Source: Candidatus Epilinea brevis
Lineage (GTDB): Bacteria; Chloroflexota; Anaerolineae; Epilineales; Epilineaceae
DNA: 64,000 nt
Direction: 5' to 3'
Assembly (NCBI GenBank): GCA_016710785.1
Contig: JADJUE010000003.1
Location: forward strand, 372,001 to 436,000
The translations under genes and the position numbers were made by a program. Below the pieces are notes generated by a model. The model ran no database searches, had not been told where the DNA came from, and was given only the letters and a program-made list of their open reading frames with translations. Of the stretch, positions 16,394-23,475 are shown one piece after another (within the stretch, counting starts at the first letter, position 1; each line of letters begins with the position of its first letter).

Positions 16394-18409
16394 ATGAGCA
16401 CGAGACGCGGGGTCCCTATCTCCGGACAGCGCGCCGCCGCGGCCCTCCTCTGTCTGCTCGCGGCGGCGGGCGCCGCCGCGAATACCGGGCCGCGGTGGTC
16501 TCCGGCGGCATCACCGACCGACGCCGCGGAGACCACGCTGGTCATCAGCGCCTTCCTGGCCGATGGTCAGATGCCGGGCGACGCCGACGAGGCCGTCCAA
16601 GTCTGGAACCTGGGCGCGGAGCCCGCCGAGCTGGCCGGTTGGTCGATGGCCGATACGACCGGCCGCGTGGTCTTCCCGCCCGGAGCGCGGCTCGCGGCAC
16701 GGTCCTTCTGGTGGCTGGGCCGCGAGTCCACCGCCTTCGCGCAGAGCTTCGGCTTTGACCCCGACTGGTCCTGGGTCGCCGGAGCGTCGCCCGGCCCCCG
16801 TTTGGGTCTGTTGGCGGCCACCGGCGGAGGCCCGCGCCTGGCAGACAGTGGTGACGTCCTCTTCCTGCGCGAGCCGAGCGGACGCGTGACGGACACCGTC
16901 GTCTACGGCCGGACCGCCATGCCGATAGAAGGCTGGATGGGAGCCACCCTCAGCCCCTACAGCGGCAGCGGCCTGGCGACCAGCCATCAGGTCCACTATC
17001 GAAAGCTGGATGCGCGACACGGACTGCCCGTCCGGGACAGCGACCAGGCCGCTGACTGGGCCGCCGACCCCGCGGATGCTGTGCGGGGACGGAGGGTCCG
17101 CTATCCCGGTTGGGATCTGGAAGCGCGCCTGCGCCCGGTGCGCGTCGCGGGGCGAGTCCCCAGCTGGCTGGAGGTCGCCGTGGCGCCTGACGCCCTGGCC
17201 GCCTTCCTGGCCCGCCACCTGTCGAGCGCCGCCGTCAGCATCGACATGACGGTCTACACCTTCGATCAGCCCGATCTGGCAGAGGTCGTCGCCGCGCGTG
17301 CGCGCGCCGGCGTGCGGGTGCGTCTGGCTCTGGAGGGGGATCCGGCCGGCGGCATCAGCATGCAGGAGCGCTGGTGCCTGACGCAGATGGCCGCCGCCGG
17401 CGCGGAGCTGTCCTTCATGGACCGCGGTGGCGATGTCGCGGCGCGCTACCGCGGCCTGCATGCCAAGCTCGTCGTCATCGACCGCCAGCGCGCCCTGATC
17501 GGTTCGGAGAACCCCGGCCTGGGCTCGGCCCCCACCGACGGCCTGGCCGACGGCACCGCCGGGCGCCGCGGCGTCTGGTTGGCCACCGATGAACCGGGGG
17601 TCGTCGCCTGGGCCAGCGCGCTCCTGGACGCCGATCTGGCGGCGGGACGCCTCGACCTGCGGCCCTTCCAGGCCCGCGACCCCGCTCGGGGCGCCCCCTT
17701 GCCGGATTTCCGTCCTGAGCGCGGCGGCGGCGGCAGCGGCTACCAACCGCGCTTCATGAAGCCTCTGGATCTGACGTTGTCGGAACCAGCCACCTGGGAG
17801 CTGATGAGCGCGCCGGAGAGCGTGCTGGATCCGGACGCCGGCTTGCCGGGCCTGCTCAGCCGCGCCGGACCGGGGGATGAGCTTGCGGCCGAACAGCTCG
17901 ACGAGCCGCTCTGGTGGGGCGCACCTGTGGGGGCGGTGCCGCCGGAGGCGGATCCGGCCGGCAACCCGCGCGTGATCGGCTACCTGTTGGCGGCGCGACG
18001 CGGCGCCCGGGTGCGGGTGCTGCTGGACGGCTTCTTCGACGACCCCTCGCGCCCTAACAGCAACCTGGACACGGTCCGCTTCCTCAACGAGCGCGCCCAG
18101 GCGCAGGGCCTGGACCTGCAGGCCCGGCTGGGCAATCCTGCCGGACTCGGTCTGCACAACAAGATGGTGCTGGTGACCGCTGGCTGCGGCGCGGCGGCAG
18201 GGCCCGCTGGGGCGCGCGGTGCGGCCTGCCGCAGACTGGCGCATCTGGGCAGCATCAACGGCACTGAGACGGCCAACAAGGCCAACCGCGAAGCGGGACT
18301 TACCGTGGATTCAACAGCCGTCCACAGCTACCTGGCCGAGGTCTTCGCCTGGGATTGGGCCCGCAGCGGTGCCAACGCTCGCTACTTGCCCACTCTGGGC
18401 CGGCCTTGA
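16394..18409 (+). CDS. secreted lamin-tail / phospholipase D-like protein
   Basis: A 671-residue exported protein. A signal peptide (ALLCLLAAAGAAA) is followed at about residues 35-130 by a lamin-tail-like Ig domain: LVISAFLADG, EAVQVWNLGAEPAELAGWSM and VVFPPGARLAA. The rest is a bilobed PLD-like region. The first HKD motif is intact in LHAKLVVIDRQRALIGSEN (HxKxxxxD then GSxN). The second, LHNKMVLVTAG ... LGSINGTETANKANREAGL, keeps His, Lys and the GSxN-like part but has Thr where Asp is expected. PLD enzymes hydrolyse phosphodiester bonds of lipids or nucleic acids; exported lamin-tail fusions are often nucleases. The altered second motif leaves activity uncertain. An upstream in-frame extension is rejected because the -10 box lies 6 nt before this ATG. 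Confidence 0.82.
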   Translation: MSTRRGVPISGQRAAAALLCLLAAAGAAANTGPRWSPAASPTDAAETTLVISAFLADGQMPGDADEAVQVWNLGAEPAELAGWSMADTTGRVVFPPGARLAARSFWWLGRESTAFAQSFGFDPDWSWVAGASPGPRLGLLAATGGGPRLADSGDVLFLREPSGRVTDTVVYGRTAMPIEGWMGATLSPYSGSGLATSHQVHYRKLDARHGLPVRDSDQAADWAADPADAVRGRRVRYPGWDLEARLRPVRVAGRVPSWLEVAVAPDALAAFLARHLSSAAVSIDMTVYTFDQPDLAEVVAARARAGVRVRLALEGDPAGGISMQERWCLTQMAAAGAELSFMDRGGDVAARYRGLHAKLVVIDRQRALIGSENPGLGSAPTDGLADGTAGRRGVWLATDEPGVVAWASALLDADLAAGRLDLRPFQARDPARGAPLPDFRPERGGGGSGYQPRFMKPLDLTLSEPATWELMSAPESVLDPDAGLPGLLSRAGPGDELAAEQLDEPLWWGAPVGAVPPEADPAGNPRVIGYLLAARRGARVRVLLDGFFDDPSRPNSNLDTVRFLNERAQAQGLDLQARLGNPAGLGLHNKMVLVTAGCGAAAGPAGARGAACRRLAHLGSINGTETANKANREAGLTVDSTAVHSYLAEVFAWDWARSGANARYLPTLGRP

Positions 18410-18448
18410 AGGCGGTTGCGAGCAGATCGCCGATGGCCCGGAATGCAA

Positions 18449-18475
18449 GGAGCGGGCCCCCAGGGGGCCCGCTCC
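18449..18475. terminator. near-loopless GC palindrome between convergent genes
   Basis: GGAGCGGGCCCCC (18449-18461) is the exact reverse complement of 18463-18475, with a single A at the centre. It sits in the 134-bp spacer between two convergent genes, so it probably terminates both. It resembles the 6323-6350 palindrome in design but not in sequence. Confidence 0.6.
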
Positions 18476-18543
18476 AAATGCTTCGTTCGCCGATTGTAGC
18501 GCCGGCCGGTCCGGCTAGACGGCCAATCCTGGGGAACGCCGCT

Positions 18544-20049
18544 TCAGTCCCGGCTGCCGCCACCGACCGGCTGCGGCAGAGCGGGCGCGGGCCCGCTCTG
18601 CGCCGCCACGTCGCGGTCCATCGAACCCAGAAGCCGCGTCGCAGGCGCTCCCGCCGGTCGAACCAGCGGTCGGAAGACGCTCTGGGTACCCAACGTCAGA
18701 TCCGCGCGGCCCTCGAGAAGCAACGGGATCGGCGGTGGCGGTGGCGCGGGCGGGGTCGGCAGACCAGGGGCCCCGCCGCCGCCGGTCGTGCTCATGTCGA
18801 AGACCTCCAGCTCGCGTAGGCCGACGCTGGCGCCGACGGCAGCATTGGCATACAGGAGCACATAGCGGGTACGCAAGGTCCATACGTTGACCGTCTCATC
18901 GCCACCCGCCCCGGCGCGCTGGGTGTGGAAGGGCGACCAGGCCCGCCCGTTCCAGCTGTATAGGGTGTACTGCGTGGCGTGCAGCCCGGCCGACCAATGC
19001 AGCAGGAGGCGATTGAGGGTGGTGTCGGCGCCCAGGTCCACATAGAACCAGGTGGGCGCTCCCCCGATGCTGCGCCATTCGGTGGCCAGGTCGCCGTCCG
19101 TGGCGTTGGCGGCCGGATAGGCCGGATCCGCAGACAGGGCCGTGGCGACCTTGCCGCGAGCGCTGTTGGTGGCGGCCGCGCCCGGTGCCGTGCCGAAGAT
19201 CTCCCATTCCGTGATCTCGTAGTCCTGGCCCATCAGGTAGGGGTTCAGCAGGTTGAGCATGATGTACTGCGTCTCGAACTTGCGAGCCGCCGTCCAATCG
19301 TCGACGCCGCCATCGCCCACGTTCGTCCCGCCGCCGAAACACCAGCCGCGGCATTCGTCACGCCAGACGTAGAGCTCATAGGTGCGGGCATGGCGCTGCG
19401 TGTTCCAATGGATCTTCACCGATTGGATCTGCTGCGGCGAGCCCAGGTCGATGTAGATCCACTGCGGGTTGCGGGCCGGGTAGCGCGGGTCGCGGCCGGG
19501 ATTGGAAGCCCACCAGGTGGCCATGTTGCCGTCGATGGCGTTCTCCGGCGGGAAGCCGGCCTGCGAGCTGGAAGCCTTGATCGCTCGGCCCAGAGCCAGA
19601 TTGCCGGGCGTTCCGGGGACGGGGGTCCCCCCCGGGATGGCGGTGGCGCCGGGCAAGGGGGTGGCGGTGGGCTGCTGCTGTCCGCTGCCCGGGCAGGGAT
19701 TGGGCGCGGCGCGCATGCTGACGACGTTCAGGAAGCTGCCGCCGCCGGCGCAGGCCGTTTCGGCCCCGTTCAGGTCCACCCACTGGCCCAGGTAGGGGCT
19801 GAAGAAGGCGGCGCCACCAGGGCCTTTGAGTTGGCGCAGGACAGCGCCGTTGCAGTCCGTCAGGACCGCGTCCGGAAAACAGATGCCTTGACCGTTCGTA
19901 ATGATGCCGCTGGCATTGACGCCTTGCTGCGCCGGCCGGGCTTCGGGAGCGGCCAGGGACGCGCTGGGCGATTGGAGCGACAGGCCGATGAGGGCCGCGG
20001 CCGCCACACCGCCCGACCAACGTAGGGCACGCCAAAAGATGGGGGTCAT
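18544..20049 (-). CDS. secreted protein with two discoidin (F5/8 type C) domains
   Basis: A 501-residue exported protein. The start at 20049 has GAGGAGAG 5 nt upstream on the minus strand. A signal peptide (VAAAALIGLSLQSPSASLAA) is followed by a Cys-containing region of ~90 residues, a Pro/Thr linker (QQQPTATPLPGATAIPGG) and two discoidin-like domains. The first starts at LALGRAIKASSSQAGFPPEN and includes WWASNPGRDPRYPARNPQW. The second starts at SARGKVATALSADPAYPAAN and includes ATEWRSIGGAPTWFYVDLG. These domains bind carbohydrate or other surface ligands. A Pro-rich tract and a ~60-residue tail without recognised domain follow. No catalytic domain is visible, so an adhesin or glycan-binding role is inferred. 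Confidence 0.82.
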   Translation of the reverse strand: MTPIFWRALRWSGGVAAAALIGLSLQSPSASLAAPEARPAQQGVNASGIITNGQGICFPDAVLTDCNGAVLRQLKGPGGAAFFSPYLGQWVDLNGAETACAGGGSFLNVVSMRAAPNPCPGSGQQQPTATPLPGATAIPGGTPVPGTPGNLALGRAIKASSSQAGFPPENAIDGNMATWWASNPGRDPRYPARNPQWIYIDLGSPQQIQSVKIHWNTQRHARTYELYVWRDECRGWCFGGGTNVGDGGVDDWTAARKFETQYIMLNLLNPYLMGQDYEITEWEIFGTAPGAAATNSARGKVATALSADPAYPAANATDGDLATEWRSIGGAPTWFYVDLGADTTLNRLLLHWSAGLHATQYTLYSWNGRAWSPFHTQRAGAGGDETVNVWTLRTRYVLLYANAAVGASVGLRELEVFDMSTTGGGGAPGLPTPPAPPPPPIPLLLEGRADLTLGTQSVFRPLVRPAGAPATRLLGSMDRDVAAQSGPAPALPQPVGGGSRD

Positions 20050-20347
20050 GTCTTCTCTCTCCTCATTGCTGCGCGTCTTGGGATTAACGCGTGGCTATTG
20101 CACTGGGCCTCCAGGGATCGGCCACACAAGCCGACCCGGATGAAGTACCCGAACTGCCCGACGGAAATGGATGGGGAACGGCGGCACGGGCAGGGTGCCA
20201 AACGAGGCAGAGGCAGCATCCATAACGCACAGTCCGGCTCGGCGTTACGGGTGGCGGCAGGAACCCGTCCGAAATCCGGCTTCGGGCAACCGCCCATGAG
20301 ATCGGCCGTGGAAGGGTGGACCGGCGGGGCCGCCCCTCAGGCCATGA
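20050..20347. other. 298-bp spacer without a supported gene
   Basis: This spacer separates the DUF2142-like gene from the discoidin gene, both on the minus strand. It holds the GAGGAGAG ribosome-binding site of the discoidin gene next to 20049. I find no convincing promoter hexamer pair, RNA fold or coding potential. Short open frames here have no family character. Confidence 0.5.
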
Positions 20348-22219
20348 TCAGGCGCCGCCGCCGAAGGCCGGCCACATGAGCCCGAACAGGGTCCACAGGT
20401 CCAGGGACAGGAGCAGCAGGCAGAGCATCCAGGGCCCGCGCAAGGGCCAAAGCCGCTCCGCCAACGCCAGGCCAGGAAGGGCAAAGAATGGGTAGGCCGG
20501 CAGCAGGTAGCGGCCTTGCGGGAGGCGGTCGACGGCGCCCAGCATCGGTCCTGCCGTGGCCACCAGCACCGCCGCCAATGCGCCGAAGCCGCAGATCCGC
20601 AGCCACAGCCCTTCCTGCGGCCCCAGCGCCAAGGCCTGCGGCCGGAGCATCGCCAGGAGCGCGGCCGCGGCCATGAAGAGTCCCAATCCGATGCCCAGCG
20701 CGCCCGCCCAGGATCCGGGCCACACCTTGAGCCAGCCGAATCCGCCCCAGGCGCTGCGCAGCAGAAAGGCCAGGCCGCGCGCCGCGGAGCCCAGGCCGGC
20801 CAGCGGATCTCGCCAGACCGCTACCGCGCCGCGAAACAGGCGCGGCGCGTCCAGGTAGCGGCTCAGGCCGCGCGCCAGGGCCGCTCCCCAGCGCTCGGGA
20901 GCCTCCGCTCCGCCGTTGATCGCCAGCTCCTGGTCGCCGATGCGCAGGATGACATCGTCGATATCGAAGGATCCGCGCCCCGCGGCCGTGCCCGTGCCGG
21001 GAACAAGGGCCACACGCAGCCGCTCGACGCTCCCCGGCAGGCTGAAGCGTAGCCTGACCATCGACCAGTCGGCGCCGGCCGTCACGGTCTCCCCCCACCA
21101 GGCGCCCTGGCCGTCGGTGACGACCACCTGCGCCGCAGCGGGCGCATGGCCGGCTGCCACGCGCAGCCAGGCCCCGATCTCCACCTCCCGCGAGGCGGCT
21201 CGGCCTGACGGCAGGTCCACCCAGCGCAGCAGGTATTGCCAGGCCCCAGGATCCCCGTCCGTCACCCGGAAGCCGTGGCCTCCCGACCGGGCGGCGGCGG
21301 CCAGGCGTACCGCGCCCCAATCGCGTCCCTCGCCTAACCAGCCGGCGGCCACCGTGGACCGCCCCATCCCCACGCCGGTGGCCAGGACGCCGGCCAACAG
21401 GAGGGGCAGGACGCGTCCGGCGCGCCTGAGCGACCATCCCCACCCATCCGACCGGTCGCTACGGCCGGCAGCCGTCCGCCATGGGAGGGCCTCGCAGGCC
21501 AGGGCCAGCGGGACCAGGAAGAGCCCGCTGCGTTTGGACAGGGCCGCCAGGCCGACCAACGCCAGCCGGAGAGCGCTCCACCGCGCGCCACGCCGCTGCG
21601 GTCGACCTGGCGGCGGAAGGCAACCCAGCCACAAGGCCACCCACAGGGCCGGCACGAGATCCGGGCCGGCCGTCGCCGAAGCCACCGCCCCGAGGGGCAG
21701 AAAGACGGCCACCGCAACCAGTCCCATCGCCGACCGCTCACCGCCGAGCCGTAAACCCGCCCCATGCAGCGCCAGCACCCACAGGAGCGCCGTCACGAGC
21801 GCCGCCCAACGCAGGCGTGGCAGCAAGCCTTCCGGAGTCGCGGACTCACCGACGGCGGCGGCCAGGGCCAGCGGCAGGTAGCCCAGCGGGCTTTCGTCAC
21901 CCACCTGACTGGGCGCGTCGGCCAGGCGCGGCACCTGCGCGAAGCCGGTCAACACCCCCGCGGGCACCGCGACATCGAGCCAGCTGAAGAAGCGCGCTGC
22001 CCGCATGTCCGCCATGATGCGCGCCTGCAGACCCGGATCGGGCGCCCGGGGCCAACCGCCTCGAGCGACCAGAACGGCCATCTCGGCATGCCCCGGCTCG
22101 TCGGCACCCTGCCAGTGGGGCAACACCTGGACCAGCAGCAGCCCGCGGCACAGCAGATAGACCAGTGCCCCCAGCAGCAGCAGGCGACCGGGGCCTACGG
22201 GTCGCTTGACGCCTTCCAT
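20348..22219 (-). CDS. DUF2142-like polytopic membrane protein with inserted beta-domain
   Basis: A 623-residue membrane protein with an N-terminal helix (LLLLGALVYLLCRGLLLVQV) followed by HWQGADEPGHAEMAVLVARG. This ADEPxH loop resembles the DEP(A/T)H motif of DUF2142 proteins, which are GT-C-fold glycosyltransferase relatives. Eight to ten further helices follow. At roughly residues 325-440 a soluble insertion resembles a CBM4/9-like jelly roll: VEIGAWLRVAAGHAP, MVRLRFSLPG and SFDIDDVILRIGDQ. Another membrane block closes the protein. It may transfer or handle cell-surface glycans. The start at 22219 is chosen because TATAGT lies 7 nt upstream; ATGs at 22237 and above are within or before the promoter. 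It is divergent from the unrecognised gene pair. Confidence 0.75.
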   Translation of the reverse strand: MEGVKRPVGPGRLLLLGALVYLLCRGLLLVQVLPHWQGADEPGHAEMAVLVARGGWPRAPDPGLQARIMADMRAARFFSWLDVAVPAGVLTGFAQVPRLADAPSQVGDESPLGYLPLALAAAVGESATPEGLLPRLRWAALVTALLWVLALHGAGLRLGGERSAMGLVAVAVFLPLGAVASATAGPDLVPALWVALWLGCLPPPGRPQRRGARWSALRLALVGLAALSKRSGLFLVPLALACEALPWRTAAGRSDRSDGWGWSLRRAGRVLPLLLAGVLATGVGMGRSTVAAGWLGEGRDWGAVRLAAAARSGGHGFRVTDGDPGAWQYLLRWVDLPSGRAASREVEIGAWLRVAAGHAPAAAQVVVTDGQGAWWGETVTAGADWSMVRLRFSLPGSVERLRVALVPGTGTAAGRGSFDIDDVILRIGDQELAINGGAEAPERWGAALARGLSRYLDAPRLFRGAVAVWRDPLAGLGSAARGLAFLLRSAWGGFGWLKVWPGSWAGALGIGLGLFMAAAALLAMLRPQALALGPQEGLWLRICGFGALAAVLVATAGPMLGAVDRLPQGRYLLPAYPFFALPGLALAERLWPLRGPWMLCLLLLSLDLWTLFGLMWPAFGGGA

Positions 22220-22226
22220 GGCCCAT

Positions 22227-22269
22227 ACTATATTCATCCACTCGCTTCTTGCACGACCATCCCTATACC
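22227..22269. promoter_or_regulatory. divergent promoter region
   Basis: On the minus strand TATAGT (22227-22232) ends 7 nt before the ATG at 22219. On the plus strand TATACC (22264-22269) lies 23 nt before the ATG at 22293. The two transcription units therefore share about 70 bp of control region. No clear -35 elements are seen. Confidence 0.4.
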
Positions 22270-22292
22270 TAGGGCAGGATGACGATCTGATC

Positions 22293-23045
22293 ATGCAGGC
22301 CCGAATCGATGCCCCTGAATACTGGATAGAAACCTACCAGCCCAACGACGCCGATCTGGAGATGCTCTACGAGCACATGATCGAGTCGGGGCGGCCGGAA
22401 ACACTCGAATCTCTCGCCGCCCGCGTGATCGAGCACCGGGTGCAGCGCGAGGTCGCGAACCGACGCGCGCGCGCCAGTGCCCGGGGCAAGGTGTACCAGC
22501 CCGCCGACCGCTACGAAGCGGGACAGATGCTGTTGTTCACGGCGTCGGACGGCGTGGAGGGCACGGTGCTCGGTGTGCGGCCCGGCAACAACCCCTCCTA
22601 CGGCCGCTATGAGGTCATCCGCGTGCGCATCGGCGACGTCGAGCGTGAGTTCGCCGCCGGCATCACCTGGGAGCACCCGTTGAGCCTCACCGAGACGGAC
22701 CTGGATCCCAAGGCACTGAGCCAGCGCTATGCCCCCATCGTCACCCCCCCCCTGGGCACGCGACTGACCGAGGAGCGGGATTGGGTGACCTATGGTGATC
22801 GCTGGATTCTGCGCGCCCTGCTGCCGGAGTTGAACCAGGGCCACCGCAACCTCGCCGAGGCCGTCATCATGTTGGCCGGCGAACCCCTGCCCGCCTCCCT
22901 GATCCTGAACGATCTGGATCTGGACCCCAACGTGCCCACCGAAACCCGCGCCGTAGCCCTCGAAATGGCTTTGGCCCGCGATGAGCGATTCCGCAATGTC
23001 GGCGCGCTCGAAGCGCCCCTCTGGACCCTCCGACAGCAGCTCTGA
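22293..23045 (+). CDS. unrecognised protein with HARE-HTH-like C-terminus
   Basis: I do not recognise this 250-residue protein as a named family. Its N-terminal 60 residues are helical and acidic (TYQPNDADLEMLYEHMIESG), ending in a charged segment (EHRVQREVANRRARASARGK). Residues ~65-125 look like an SH3/KOW-like beta barrel: QMLLFTASDGVEGTVLGVRP and YEVIRVRIGDVEREFAAGI. The C-terminal ~80 residues look like a winged-helix unit. That unit ends DERFRNVGALEAPLWTLRQQ, much like the last strands of HARE-HTH and RpoE-type domains. A nucleic-acid-binding role is an inference from this layout. No signal peptide or membrane segment is present. The start codon is uncertain because no strong ribosome-binding site precedes 22293. 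The next gene starts 6 bp after the stop, so the two form a pair. Confidence 0.75.
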   Translation: MQARIDAPEYWIETYQPNDADLEMLYEHMIESGRPETLESLAARVIEHRVQREVANRRARASARGKVYQPADRYEAGQMLLFTASDGVEGTVLGVRPGNNPSYGRYEVIRVRIGDVEREFAAGITWEHPLSLTETDLDPKALSQRYAPIVTPPLGTRLTEERDWVTYGDRWILRALLPELNQGHRNLAEAVIMLAGEPLPASLILNDLDLDPNVPTETRAVALEMALARDERFRNVGALEAPLWTLRQQL

Positions 23046-23051
23046 GCCACC

Positions 23052-23468
23052 ATGCACCTACGAACCGACATCCAGACCCCCTTCCATATCGACCTGGATT
23101 GGTGGAGCAGCCATGGGCGGAGCCTCGACCGCTACCTGCGCGAGATCCTTGGCGGCCAGGCGGCTGAGGACGGCAATCCGGCGGCCCTGGTCGATTACAT
23201 CGATCCCCAGACAGCCGAAGTCTTCCAGCTCACCGCCATGTGGACCCAAGTGCTCACGCAGCGCGCCCACCGGGCGGACTTCATCACCAGCACCATGCCC
23301 ATGACCAACGCGGTGCTGCGCGCCCTGATCGAGAACCGTAACCGACCCATGTCCGCCGTGCAGATCCACCGGCGGATCAACCGCGGCTCGCCGCAGGCGC
23401 TGCTCCGGGTGCTACAGAGCGCGCATCAGCAGTACGGCATCGCCCCGGCGCGCGGCGACAAGGGCTGA
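23052..23468 (+). CDS. unrecognised small protein, partner of the preceding gene
   Basis: A 138-residue soluble protein with no recognised family. It starts 6 bp after the stop of the upstream gene, without its own ribosome-binding site, so translation is probably coupled. The first half is acidic with aromatic residues (HIDLDWWSSHGRSLDRYLRE, VDYIDPQTAEVFQLTAMW). The second half could be a helix-turn-helix: NAVLRALIENRNRPMSAVQI then HRRINRGSPQALLRVLQ. That would suit DNA or RNA binding together with its neighbour. It ends 7 bp before the convergent MFS/spermidine-synthase gene, with no terminator visible between them. Pair conservation, not single-gene similarity, is the best clue to function here. 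Confidence 0.72.
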   Translation: MHLRTDIQTPFHIDLDWWSSHGRSLDRYLREILGGQAAEDGNPAALVDYIDPQTAEVFQLTAMWTQVLTQRAHRADFITSTMPMTNAVLRALIENRNRPMSAVQIHRRINRGSPQALLRVLQSAHQQYGIAPARGDKG

Positions 23469-23475
23469 CAGCGGT

